Below, one piece after another: positions 20,834 to 30,363 of a stretch of 64,000 nt of DNA. The notes under the pieces were generated by a model, which did not search any database, was not told the DNA's origin, and was given only the letters and a program-made list of their open reading frames with translations. Each line of letters starts with the position of its first letter. The first letter of the stretch is position 1. The stretch comes from Pseudocercospora fijiensis CIRAD86 (taxonomy: Eukaryota; Ascomycota; Dothideomycetes; Mycosphaerellales; Mycosphaerellaceae), in assembly GCF_000340215.1 (NCBI RefSeq), contig NW_006921536.1:64583-128582 (forward strand). Direction: 5' to 3'. The position numbers and the translations under genes were made by a program.

Positions 20834-22159
20834 TCAAAATCTGATCTCGTAGCTTCCAGCTCTTGTCATGTACCGCACCCACTTGACACTGCTATAATTG
20901 CCCTTCTCAAACACCTTCAGATAGCGCACAAGAAGCCCTGAACTCGTGAACATCAACAAGCTGAATTGCATGCTCAGCGGCGGTCTTGACCAAGCCTTGT
21001 ACGTGGTCATGGCACTCAGCTCAGCCTCTGCGCTCAGGACAAATTCACTCTGGCCAGTGAATCGTGCAATCTTCCACTCGATCACATTTTCAGCTGGGAC
21101 GTACTTGGCCTTGCCTTGCGAGGTGCGATGGGTTGTGTTTGCTGTGTTGAGCGGTGTAGGTATGCGAACGGATACATTGGTAGCGAAAAGCTTTGCACCA
21201 TAATTGGCCCGGATTGCGATTGAGTACTCGACTTTGCTTCGTCCAATTTCATTGACGATAGCGTGTACCTTGAATGGCAGGTTGACGTTCTCCGAGCAGC
21301 GATACGACATGAGCTGGAAGGAGCCGTCCGGTGGGATGAATGAAATGGTCCGATCGGAGGTAAATGAGCTGAGCTTCACGCATTGATGAAGCGAAACGTC
21401 TTCCAAAGTGACTGAGCCTGCAGCGGCTTTGGTTGCCTTGTTGCCAGGCAAGTTGCCGATGGGACCACCTTGTCCATCCACGCCTCCAGAATGCGATGCC
21501 AGCGTCAAAGCATCGTTCAGACCAAACTTGCATTCTGGCGTACCTGACAGGTAGGCACGCATCTCTATGGCTCCGTTGACGTCCGCGCGAAGCACAGTCC
21601 CCGATGCTGACACCAGAAGATTGACGTCCTCAATCACATCCACAAAAGCCTCGTTCTTGCGGTATTTGATATTGTCTCTTCTCCAGCTTAGCGCTCCAGT
21701 GGCTTGCATTGTGATCTTGCTGCTGTCCTCCAGTGCGCGTTCTGACTTGACACCCTCTGTAGTGATGTACATTTTCAATGTCTCGGTCTCTGTATTTTGA
21801 GGATAGCCAAAATCCAGGATCTCGTCCAGCAATTCGTAGACCATAACAAAGTTGCTCTTGACAGCCTCCTCATCGAAGCGGCCAAAGTAGCTCTTGCCCA
21901 GTTGGACCAGCTTGTACAGGAACTCGAATACCAACGCGCTGTTAACGTTACCCTTGCTGACGCCGACGATGTATATGTTCTCGCTCTTGATGTGGCTGAA
22001 TGTCGTGCTTCCGAGGGTGAGAATGGGCGATCTGATCTGAGGGTTGCTGATTACTTGGATGCGGAAGACGTCGGCGAGTCGAGGGCGCATGTCCTGGCGG
22101 AAGGCGCGCATGATGAGCAGCTCGCCCTTCTGGTTGAACAGCAGCACTCCGGACAGCAT
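20834..22159 (-). CDS. APM4: AP-2 adaptor complex mu subunit
   Basis: Medium chain of the AP-2 clathrin adaptor, which binds cargo with Yxx-phi signals at the plasma membrane during endocytosis. The 441-aa frame is intact and starts with the mu longin-type domain (MLSGVLLFNQKGELLI, RPRLADVFRIQVISNPQ, SPILTLGSTTFSHIK, ENIYIVGVSK, LLDEILDFGYPQNTE). The mu homology domain follows from about residue 165 (WRRDNIKYRKNEAFVDVIE, MRAYLSGTPECKFGLND) and ends KVFEKGNYSSVKWVRYMTRAGSYEIR, as in the family. The pattern of N-terminal motifs fits AP-2 better than AP-1. No intron. It shares a 157-bp divergent promoter with ORC2. Confidence 0.95.
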   Translation of the reverse strand: MLSGVLLFNQKGELLIMRAFRQDMRPRLADVFRIQVISNPQIRSPILTLGSTTFSHIKSENIYIVGVSKGNVNSALVFEFLYKLVQLGKSYFGRFDEEAVKSNFVMVYELLDEILDFGYPQNTETETLKMYITTEGVKSERALEDSSKITMQATGALSWRRDNIKYRKNEAFVDVIEDVNLLVSASGTVLRADVNGAIEMRAYLSGTPECKFGLNDALTLASHSGGVDGQGGPIGNLPGNKATKAAAGSVTLEDVSLHQCVKLSSFTSDRTISFIPPDGSFQLMSYRCSENVNLPFKVHAIVNEIGRSKVEYSIAIRANYGAKLFATNVSVRIPTPLNTANTTHRTSQGKAKYVPAENVIEWKIARFTGQSEFVLSAEAELSAMTTYKAWSRPPLSMQFSLLMFTSSGLLVRYLKVFEKGNYSSVKWVRYMTRAGSYEIRF

Positions 22160-22316
22160 CTTGGCGGTGTTGCTGCGGTAGTAATTGGGGATGCTGGTGG
22201 AAGAGTGAACGGTAGCAGTGGAAGCTCAGGGAGTGCATATGGGATGCGGAATTTGGTCCGTTCTGGAGATGAACGTCGCGTCTCACAATTTACGAACGCG
22301 ACTGTCTACACCAAAT
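22160..22316. promoter_or_regulatory. Divergent promoter between AP-2 mu and ORC2
   Basis: Only 157 bp separate the two start codons, so both genes must use overlapping promoter DNA. I see no clear TATA box. The plus-strand open frame also runs through this stretch (an ATG at 22218), but the ORC2 start at 22317 is preferred because it begins with the basic MPKRRKTDD. Confidence 0.6.
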
Positions 22317-24077
22317 ATGCCCAAACGGCGGAAGACGGACGATTTGCACGAAGACGATGATCCTACACCACGCAAGACGAGGAGAAGTGCGAAAGATGAT
22401 AACGAGCCTGCGGTCCCCAGCCCTTCGCGAACATTGGAAACACCATCGAAGCGAAAGTCAATCTTGAAAGAAACACCAAGCAAGGCAAACGGGCTGAAGT
22501 CGGTTGAGGCTACTCCTAGCTCACTGCGCAAGGTGCTGTTCTCGACGCCTTACAAGGAAGGAGAACAAGTCGATGGCGACGATGAAGATGCATCAGCAGC
22601 AGCACGGAACGATCGCTCAGCGCGTAGAAAGAGCCAGCGGACGTTGCAGAAGCAGATCGCGCAGACCGAAGACAGCGATGCGGAGGATGACGTTCGAGAA
22701 GACGCTATAGCGCACGCAATTCTGGGCGAAGACGAGGGCGACGAGGATGAAGAGGTGGACGATGCGGTGGACGTGGGCCACCCAGCGACACCCTCCAAGA
22801 CTGGCAGGCAGGGAGGACGACCCAAAGGCCGACGGCGTGAACGTACTCCGAGTCCGCCGCCTGATATGCCGCCTCATGAGCTGTACTTCTTTCAGAATCG
22901 GGCAGGCGGCAATAGGACTTCTGCCAACACAATGCCCTCGCACCTGCTGTTGAACCACGAGGACTACTTTGCGCAGATGAATGCTTACAAAGATCCTCAC
23001 GACACAGACATGAAAATGCTCAGGGAACTACATGCGCGAGCATATGATCAATGGATGTTTGAGCTGGAAGAAAACTTCAATCTCTGCTTCTACGGCTATG
23101 GTTCCAAACGAGACCTGCTGATGGACTTTGCCGAGCACATGTACTACCAATGCGAGAAGTCGCCGAATATTGTGGTAGTCAATGGGTACACACCTGGTCT
23201 CACCATACGTGACGCTCTCAATTCGCTGGCTGGCGTTGTGCTTCCAAAAAGCACTAAGCTCCCAGCACAGCCGACGGCAATGCTCGATTTGCTTTCAACT
23301 ACGCTCACAGAAAGTCCGCCAAAACAAAAGATCGTCCTCATCATTCACTCACTTGATCACGCCAACCTTCGCAAATCTGCAACGCAGACGCTGGTCGCGA
23401 GATTGGCTTCACACGCCAGCATATCGCTGTTGGCTTCGTGCGACACGCCGAACTTTCCACTCCTGTGGGACGTATCACTTTCGTCTCAACTACGCTTCCT
23501 CTATCACGACGCGACGACCTTTGCACCATACACAGCTGAGATCGAAGTTGTGGAAGAGGTGAATGCTCTGCTGGGCAGAAGCAGCCGGCGCTTAGGTGGC
23601 AAAGACGGGGTTGGCTACGTGTTGAAATCGCTACCAGAGAATGCGCGAAGCTTATTTCGCATCCTCGTCGCAGAGCAGCTTGCATTGGCCGACACTGAAG
23701 ACGATGCTCTGCTCAACGGTGTTGCCCATGACAGCGATGCGGAAGATATTATCGGCGCAGAGGATGAAGATGAAGCAGCGGCAGAGCAGCAGACACCTTC
23801 GAGGCGTGGACGGGGCCGACCGGCAAAATCAAAAGCCAAACCTGCCAAGGCTTCGGCGCCTGCGCCGAACGCACCGATCGGCATTGAGTACAGGACATTG
23901 TATCACAAGGCAGTGGAAGAGTTTGTTTGTTCGAGTGAGGTGAACTTTAGGACACTACTGAAGGAATTCCACGATCACCAAATGATCGAAAGTCGGAAAG
24001 ACGGGCTTGGCACCGAGCGACTTGTCGTTCCCTTCAGGAGAGAGGAGCTGGAGTCGATACTAGAGGAGCTGGTATGA
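22317..24077 (+). CDS. ORC2: Origin recognition complex subunit 2
   Basis: Subunit of the six-part complex that marks replication origins in the nucleus. 586 aa from the ATG at 22317. The N-terminal 190 residues are disordered, basic and acidic, with TP/SP sites (TPRKTRR, TPSKRKS), likely CDK targets by analogy. The conserved core starts at LYFFQNRAGGNRTS and has the typical ORC2 blocks HARAYDQWMFELEENFNLC, FYGYGSKRDLL, VVVNGYTPGL, VLIIHSLDHANLR, LASHASISLLASCDTPN and PLLWD. The C-terminal winged-helix part (YRTLYHKAVEEFVCSSEVNF, then LLKEFHDHQMI) is intact. A Glu/Asp-rich loop and a GRGRPAKSK A/T-hook-like basic patch lie in between. Single exon. Confidence 0.96.
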   Translation: MPKRRKTDDLHEDDDPTPRKTRRSAKDDNEPAVPSPSRTLETPSKRKSILKETPSKANGLKSVEATPSSLRKVLFSTPYKEGEQVDGDDEDASAAARNDRSARRKSQRTLQKQIAQTEDSDAEDDVREDAIAHAILGEDEGDEDEEVDDAVDVGHPATPSKTGRQGGRPKGRRRERTPSPPPDMPPHELYFFQNRAGGNRTSANTMPSHLLLNHEDYFAQMNAYKDPHDTDMKMLRELHARAYDQWMFELEENFNLCFYGYGSKRDLLMDFAEHMYYQCEKSPNIVVVNGYTPGLTIRDALNSLAGVVLPKSTKLPAQPTAMLDLLSTTLTESPPKQKIVLIIHSLDHANLRKSATQTLVARLASHASISLLASCDTPNFPLLWDVSLSSQLRFLYHDATTFAPYTAEIEVVEEVNALLGRSSRRLGGKDGVGYVLKSLPENARSLFRILVAEQLALADTEDDALLNGVAHDSDAEDIIGAEDEDEAAAEQQTPSRRGRGRPAKSKAKPAKASAPAPNAPIGIEYRTLYHKAVEEFVCSSEVNFRTLLKEFHDHQMIESRKDGLGTERLVVPFRREELESILEELV

Positions 24078-24191
24078 GAAGATCGCCACGATACGATTGC
24101 ATCCACATAGATTCATCCTCCAATTGTGCAGCGTTCGCAAAGTGTAAGATTGAGTGAAGCAAGGCTAACTTCTGGGCGTGGCGCTGGCTTT

Positions 24192-24243
24192 TGTCCTCAG
24201 AATTCTTGTCCTCAGAATTGTCCTCAGAATTTTCCTGAGGACA
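24192..24243. repeat. Short tandem repeat with an inverted copy before the J-domain gene
   Basis: Three near-copies of tgtcctcagaatt in tandem are followed by an inverted form (ttcctgaggacaa), so the stretch can fold. It lies in the promoter region of the next gene; the open frame through it (from 24178) would encode a Leu/Arg repeat and is probably not translated. Confidence 0.7.
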
Positions 24244-24372
24244 ATAGCATCCATCTCACGAGGCACTGACCTTTGGATATATATTTTACTCTCGAGATGT
24301 CCGTTGAGGTGCAACTTTCGACAACTACTTGCCTACCGCTACGCTTGCCGTCTAGCATACCATCGCACCATC

Positions 24373-25110
24373 ATGGCTTCTCCTGTCGCAGAAATGACCC
24401 TTGAAGAAATCTACACCCGAGTCCGACGATCTTCACCTCGCGCCATCCTCGTGCTGCCCCAAGGCTACACGCAGCGTGACCTCAAAGTGGCCCATCGTGC
24501 GCTGGCGATCCGTCTGCACCCCGACAAATGCAGTGTCGACCTCCGTGACCTTCACACGGAGCTCTTCAAGCGTGTGCAAACCGCATACGAGCTGCTCCTC
24601 GAACTCAACCAAATCCCTAGCGCAACTCCCCACAAGGCCGACCCAAAAGATGATGAAGAATCAAGCGCAATTTCCGATTCAGAAGACGATGAAGGATCAA
24701 GCGCAACTTCCGACCAGGCTGATTCAGAGGACGAAGAATACCCGTGTTTTGGACCAGAGCCGCCATTCACATCTGGCTGGTCGGCACGGGATTTCGGACG
24801 TACCTTTCGGGCGATGGACGAAATGATGGCACAAGACGAACCCATGTGGGAACGAATCAAGCGGCCGACGTTCCCGCGAACGAAGACTCCTCTCATGAGC
24901 AAGAAGGCCGCAGTACGAGTGCAGAGGGTGCGGCAGGAAAGGTGTGTTGAGTACGAAAAATTTCTCATGAGGCATCGGAATGACATGCGGCTGTGGGAGA
25001 TGGCGGGGGCGAAGTCAAAGCTGAGAGAGAGGAGGGCATTTCTCCAGGCAAGAATGAAGGAAGACCAGAGCTCATCCGGAAACGAACGCGAGCAAGCGCG
25101 GGAAGCATGA
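24373..25110 (+). CDS. J-domain (DnaJ-like) protein
   Basis: 245 aa from the ATG at 24373; an upstream in-frame ATG at 24178 would add a repeat-derived stretch and is less likely. Residues about 10-85 form a J domain with the HPD tripeptide at 49-51 (AIRLHPDKC) between the two central helices, so it should stimulate an Hsp70. An acidic linker with an internal duplication (ESSAISDSEDDE and GSSATSDQADSEDEE) follows, then a basic helical C-terminus (KKAAVRVQRVRQER). It has no Gly/Phe or zinc region, so it is a type III J protein. Helix I is slightly divergent. A TATA-like gatatatatttt sits at 24273-24284. Confidence 0.8.
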   Translation: MASPVAEMTLEEIYTRVRRSSPRAILVLPQGYTQRDLKVAHRALAIRLHPDKCSVDLRDLHTELFKRVQTAYELLLELNQIPSATPHKADPKDDEESSAISDSEDDEGSSATSDQADSEDEEYPCFGPEPPFTSGWSARDFGRTFRAMDEMMAQDEPMWERIKRPTFPRTKTPLMSKKAAVRVQRVRQERCVEYEKFLMRHRNDMRLWEMAGAKSKLRERRAFLQARMKEDQSSSGNEREQAREA

Positions 25111-25927
25111 GATCCTGCCCTGCGATCAAGAGCGAATTTTGGTTACGAAGGCAGGGACATCTGAGCAGTGGACGCCCACCAGATGGTAAGACATCCAGAT
25201 ACCTCCTTCACAGCAGATAGACTTGGAATGATCATCACACTCCAGTATCACGAAAGTGCATCACAACTTCCGCATGGTGCAGTGTGCAGCTGCTTGGCAC
25301 GACTATTTGCATCAAGACCACGCAACCGTACCATCACGGGATTGGAAGATGCTCACTGCTGACCAACCACTAGTAACCAAACATTGACAATCAACAAATC
25401 TAGCTTCCAGCGATCATCTCCGCCAGCAACAAAGTCACATCATGACTATACCACGCCCAGAAGCCAGTACCACGCTGCCGTCGACAAGTTCCACCAGACC
25501 AGAAACCCCTCACAAAAGTTTTCTTTGTCGCCAACAGATCGTGTTCGACGTGGCTTGCTACTTTACGAGAAGCCTTGTCTCGACCACCTCTCCACCTCCT
25601 CTCCTGATGAGCCACGAAATCCATGGCGAGGATTCGATCGCAATCAGGCAATCCAGCCAGGTAGTAAGCGACTTTGGCGTCGACAACAGGTTGACTAGAA
25701 CGGACCACGCTTCTTCCGAGGTGGCGAAGAGTACAGTGAGAGCGTCGACAAGCAGACTGGACTCGAAACGGAAGTCGCATGATGATAGCTGAGAAAGCGA
25801 AGGCGAACCTCCAAGAAAAATTAGCACACATGGATAGATATAAAGACCATGATCAAGGCCCGGAGTCAAGACTCAACCGCCAACACTCAAACAAGACTCA
25901 GCACTCAAAACTCCCAACCAAAAAAAA
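25111..25927. other. Intergenic
   Basis: Frames of 100-140 codons occur on both strands but share no recognisable motif and overlap each other. An ACT/CAA-rich leader with a run of nine A (25919-25927) directly precedes the secreted-protein ATG. Confidence 0.5.
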
Positions 25928-26375
25928 ATGCATTTCACCCAACTTCTCACCACCCTCATGCTCGCAGCAGCATCCACCGCAACCGCCGCACCCGACAAAC
26001 GTGCCGCGAACAGATGCGCAGTCGGTCAAACCTATTGCGGAAGGTTCCTAAAGAACCAAGGCAGTGGTCCCAACCAAAATCTCGGTACGTGATTCTCATC
26101 CCTCTTTTCTTCCCTACTAAGACTTGAATTCAGGTTGGAACAACGACCAAATCATCTCCGCGCTCGACAGAACTCCACCCAAGGGCATCAATCTTCGAAG
26201 TGGAGCGGGGATTGTGAATAATTCGGTGTTTTTGTGCAAGAGTCCCAATGGTGGAGGAGGAGGATGGTCGGGGAATAATGATAATAAGAATAATCGATTG
26301 GATTGGATCGCGGTTTGTGGGTCGGGGTGTGATTCGTATTCGGGCAATGGAGGAAATGATAGATGCAATGGGTAG
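25928..26375 (+). CDS. Small secreted cysteine-rich protein (effector-like)
   Basis: Exons 25928-26084 and 26134-26375, with a 49-nt intron (GTACGT..TTCAG, branch-like tactaag), give 132 aa. Residues 1-20 are a clear signal peptide (MHFTQLLTTLMLAAASTATA). A Lys-Arg Kex2-type site at 24-25 suggests a short propeptide. Mature cysteines are at 30, 37, 87, 114, 118 and 130, an even number suited to three disulphides. The middle is Gly/Asn-rich (SPNGGGGGWSGNNDNKN). No known domain recognised. Small size, secretion and six Cys fit apoplastic fungal proteins and candidate effectors; that role is inference. No RIP signs. Confidence 0.82.
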
Positions 26376-27204
26376 GTAGAACGATCCAAGATCAAAGTGG
26401 TAAGTATAAGGAGGGAATTTATGGAGCTTACCTGCAGTCACTCGTTATCTATCAAGAAAGAAGCAATCGGATTCGCGATGTAGCTGGGGAAGAATACATA
26501 CAACACAACTGATGGTTGATGGTATGACCATTTATTCTCCCTCTTGACTGCTCTTGGTGCACACTGTACGCTTTCTTCGACAGCTCGCCGGGCGATGGCC
26601 GCCCCCCTCCCCGTCGAGGCCCAGCCTCTCTAAGGAGTCGGTAGCCTGATGGTCAAGATGAAACGATGGCGCGTGCCAACGCTGAGGTGTAAAGCCGCGC
26701 AGAATCAGACGAGGAAATTTTGGAATACCTTCAGCTGCGGACACATGTCAGCATAGATGCTCCTGGTACCGAGCTCGCGGCATCTGTGGGCGGCTATATC
26801 CTTGCTTGCTGCTCAGTGTTGCTTGCCTGTCGACTTGTTGGTGTTGAGGCCAGCTTTGGCAGCGCTATCTGCTAGAATAGTCCTCCGCTCGCTTGCCCCT
26901 AGGATGAGACGACGGTTCGTTCACTATCGATCTCTTGTAGCCGGCGACGCATGTGGTAGGCCATTCTCGTCGGGGGTAGTCATTTTCCGAAATCATGTCA
27001 AAGCTGGTAGCGTCAAGCATGTCTGCTCTGCTCTGCTCTGCCCACAAAACTTCAAAATCTCTGAATATGAAGAACATGTATGCCACCAATCGGACGCACA
27101 TCCCAGAGTTCGCGGAGTCAGCAATAAACATCAAGAGAGTTCGTCGTATTCTCACGTACGTACCTTCAACTCCGTACATCGGTGCTATACATTCGCAACC
27201 AGTT
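26376..27204. other. Intergenic, no gene recognised
   Basis: Holds a few open frames of 70-200 codons on both strands without motifs. A short ctctg/ctgct run lies near 27021-27042. Nothing else to report. Confidence 0.5.
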
Positions 27205-27750
27205 GCGAAGCCACGAGCATAGTATATCCCACTCGCGCGGAGGCAAGCTGCGCAGAGCGGTTACTCGGAGCTGGAGATATATCGAATTCGTTATTGCGGA
27301 CGAAGGGGTCGTACGTGTTAGGCTCGCCAAGAATGTCAGGAACCGTGCGATGGCGATAATCACTATCGTCGATGTCCTTAAGGTCGTTAAAGGTGCCGCC
27401 GTAGTTGTCGTCTAGTAGGGGCGTTGCCGCAGCCTCGATTAGCTATTGCTTATTAGCATCGACATTTTCGTTGGCATCGACATTCTCGTTAGCATCGGCG
27501 CTATTACTCTAAGGCGCGAAGGGATCGTCAGGTAGCGCTATATCGCGCTATAGTAGCTCTATATCGCGCTGCTGCTGCATTGTTTTGCGCCGCTCGAAAC
27601 GGTAGCGAACACCCTTGCCGCGCGCAAGCTCTCGCATCGACTGTCGGTGCTGCAGAGGATGTTGTTCGGAAAGATAGTGTTCGAAAGATGTTGTTGTTCC
27701 GGCGAAGTTGTTGTTGCAAACAGAAGTGAGCTTGGTACGCGCATCCACGC
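27205..27750 (-). pseudogene. Degenerate coding relic, partly RIP-like, unknown family
   Basis: On the minus strand one frame runs from about 27748 (MDARTKLTSVC) through RYRFERRKTMQQQRDIELL, a TAG, RDIALPDDPFAP, another TAG at a likely Trp, a short tandem DANENV repeat (18-bp units, 27457-27505) and IEAAATPLLDDNYGGTF, then YDPFVRNNEFDISP. The two or three internal stops are all TAG where Gln or Trp is expected, and 27210-27560 has fewer CpA/TpG than the flanks. It is probably a piece of a transposon or of a repeated gene hit lightly by RIP. I do not recognise the family. Confidence 0.5.
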
Positions 27751-27904
27751 AGAAGTGTGGAAGGCACGCGATCCCGCTGCCAGAACAGATGCATGTGCAT
27801 TAAGTCTGTCACATGATTCTCCGTTGGTATGTCTAGCGGTGGCGACGATCGTAGGCCCTCACCATTGCTTTCTTCACACATCTCCAACTCCGAGTAACCG
27901 CTCC

Positions 27905-28340
27905 GTGTAAGTGCCGAGCCTACAAGCTCAGTAAACCCCTTCCTTCTCCGCAGAGTCAGCAGAGATGTTTAGAGAAGTGAAAGAACTCTCACTTACATAC
28001 CCTCATCTCTAAACAACTGCTATGCTCATCTTAAGCGAGTTGCGACACTACAAGCGTAGAAACCCGCTTCTACGCAGAGTTAGCAGAGATTTCGAGAGAG
28101 GTCCAAGTACTCTCACATACCTTCATCTCCAACCAACCACTATGCTGATCTCGAGCCGTTTACGACACTACAAGCGTAGAAACCCGCTTCTACGCAGAGT
28201 TAGCAGAGATTTCTAGATAAGTCCAAGGACTCTCACATACCTCAGCTTCCGACAAACCACTATGGCTCATCTCAAGCCAGTCGCGACACTGCGAGCTCAG
28301 TACATCCCCTCGAACGGAGTCAGCAGAAGTAGGAATGAAA
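27905..28340. repeat. About 120-bp tandem repeat with a hairpin in each central unit
   Basis: Units with a spacing of 120-121 bp: the block gacactacaagcgtagaaac starts at 28044 and 28164, a diverged one at 28285 and a further diverged one near 27911. Each of the two best units holds gcgtagaaacccgcttctacgc, a stem of 8 bp with a 6-nt loop, followed by agagttagcagagat. The 64-codon open frame over it is itself repeated and probably not a gene. Confidence 0.85.
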
Positions 28341-28481
28341 ATTTTGTTTTTCTGACATGACACAATTGCTCTCTCATTTTTCCCTCCAAACCAGAAGGAT
28401 TTTTCTTTGGGGGGGGTATCTTCATGCTATTATTAAAACGCAGCAAACACCACCAAACAAGGCCCATGCAAATTTTTGGAA
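28341..28481. other. Intergenic
   Basis: Short stretch with a run of nine G (28410-28419 area) before the 3' end of the WW gene. Confidence 0.4.
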
Positions 28482-29209
28482 TTAATTCTGAAGCCAACCC
28501 CGTCGCTTCTTCTCCTTCTTCTCCCTCCGCTCCTGATTGTACCTCTTCGCGTCCTCCTTGGACACTCTCGTCTGGCGACGCTCAGCCTTGAGGGACTTTC
28601 CGCCATGCTGATTGGCGGCGGCGTCGACGTCGAAGAAAGCGTTCATTTGGCGGCCGCTCTTGGCGGCGTCGCTGTGGCGGTCGGGGCCGAGGTCGCCGAC
28701 CTGAGCTCTGCCTGTGAAGCGGTTGAGACTCATGGTGGCGGCGTAGTCGGCTTGTTGGGTGGAGGCCATGAAGGCCTTTTGCTCGTCCATCGAGCGCTCT
28801 TCCAGGCGCTTCTTCTCGTGGAACTTGGCGTAGTCGGCGTTTGGGTCATAGTTTCCGTGGATTTTTGGGTTGTAGCCCTGGTACTCCTCGTCTTTCTGCT
28901 GTGACTCCGCGAGGTCGTCCGTTCCAACTAGACGTGGTTAGCATTGCAGGGTAGGGAGCGGCGAAGGAGATACATACTCGACTTGCCATTCTTCAGCAGT
29001 CCGATGCGTATGTCTGGCCCTTGGGTCTCTGGGTCCCACATCCAGTAAGGCTCGGTTGGCTCATCCCATGTTGTTTGCTGTGTGTCGTAGTGGATGTAGT
29101 AGTATGAGCCTTCGGGGTACTCTGCGCCCTCGGCCTTGCATTTGTACCACTTGTACTTGGCGCGCAAGTCGTGCATCTTGATGGTCTCGTCAGAATGGTT
29201 TGAAGACAT
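28482..29209 (-). CDS. WW-domain protein, splicing-factor-like
   Basis: Exons 29209-28978 and 28927-28482, with a 50-nt intron (GTATGTATC..GTCTAG, branch-like gctaacc), give 225 aa. Residues about 10-60 hold a WW-type module (YKWYKCKAEGAEYPEGSYYY, then THYDTQQTTWDEPTEPYW) with the second Trp followed by Pro. The C-terminal half is conserved in fungal relatives by my recollection (EEYQGYNPKIHGNYDPNADY, MNAFFDVDAAANQHGGKSLK, AERR) and ends in a basic KEKKRRGW tail. WW plus this tail suggests a spliceosome-linked Pro-rich ligand binder (inference). The start at MSSNHSD was chosen; an upstream in-frame ATG exists at 29344. Confidence 0.82.
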
Positions 29210-29423
29210 GGCTTGTGTGCTGCGTGATGATGCGAAGGGGGTGCAGGGAGAGAGGAAGGTGAAGTTCGTGGCCGGAGTGTCTGTGAAGCTGGCTTTGCAA
29301 CGGTGCATCAGCGGCATTGCCTCCGCAACCACCACAGGCAACACACAGTTCTACCTAGGTAGCGAAACAGGAGATACGAGATAGTTGGCTTCACAGCAAG
29401 ACGCTGCGGCAGCAACAACTCAC

Positions 29424-29873
29424 CGATTCATCATCAAGTTCCTGGCGCTTCGTGGTCTCATCGCCTTCTGCTGGACCATCCTTACCCTGCGCCTACATCA
29501 TGTTAGCAAGCCATGAAAGCGCATTCGCAGTATTGCATGAGTATGTCAATCTCAGAAGGCACGAATCATTCGAGAAGATGCGCTCGCAACAAGAGTCGCG
29601 CCAGCACGAACATTTGCAAGAGAAGAAAAGGCCAGCCCAACACCAGTTTGCAATGGTCTCTCGCCGTGTGGCCCATCGGAGGAAGCGTGGGAGCCCCGGC
29701 ATAGACGTCGACAATTCGACGGAGCAACAACTCACCTGCTCGGCCTGTTCTGCCTGTTCTGGTGATTGTTCGGTTGCGGGTCCGGTCTGGTCTTGGGAGC
29801 TCGAAGAACTCTTCTCCGAGACGCTTGACCGCGACGCGGCGCCTCTGATTCTGAACTCGTCTCCCTCTGCCAT
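29424..29873 (-). CDS. Uncharacterised gene start, two exons recognised
   Basis: The ATG at 29873 opens an acidic Ser/Gln-rich exon (29873-29736, MAEGDEFRIRGAASRSS... ending in repeated EQAEQ) that stops at a strong donor GTGAGTTG. A 249-nt intron with GCGCAG acceptor leads to a 63-nt exon (29486-29424, GKDGPAEGDETTKRQEL) in phase 0, again followed by GTGAGTTG. The next exon was not found. It may lie in the WW gene's upstream region, so these could be alternative 5' exons of that gene, or they may form a short separate gene. Confidence 0.4.
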
Positions 29874-30363
29874 GATGCCCTTGGCCGGAGAAGGACTGAG
29901 GCAGAAAACGCACGCGACCACAGGCCGATACTTGGTGTGAAAGCAGACTGAGGTCGGAAGGGAGTCAAGGGAGGCGGCCAAGACCGCTGGGCGGAGATGA
30001 AAAGTTCTGGGATCTTCTCAACTCTCAATGGGGATGCGCCTGGGCCAGGATTGCGACGGCGACGGCGATTGCTGGCCTTTGTCGCAGGATTTCGAGCAAG
30101 AATGAGAGCAAATCAATCTGTATGTGAACCAAGAGATTCTGATTGCCGCTCGCTCGCTCACTGGCATCGGGAGAAGAGAATACTTCAATGCACTTTGACT
30201 GGCCAAAGATGCTGACTGAGTTCAGGAGCTCAGGAGGACTCCGGAAGAGCTTGGCGCGTGGAACCAGCTCTCTGATGATGCCTGAACCTGAACCTCAGCA
30301 GGTGGTACGAGCTATATTGCGCGCTCCGTCTTGCAACAACAGTCCCAGAAATGCGATGCTGCC
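29874..30363. other. Intergenic
   Basis: Probably the promoter region shared by the minus-strand gene starting at 29873 and the plus-strand gene at 30364. No other content recognised. Confidence 0.45.

Noticed and set aside
28022..28216. 64-codon frame with internal duplication
   Set aside because: It is the 120-bp tandem repeat read as protein.
28476..28904. 142-codon plus-strand frame rich in Leu
   Set aside because: Opposite strand of the WW-domain gene, whose exon has clear conserved motifs.
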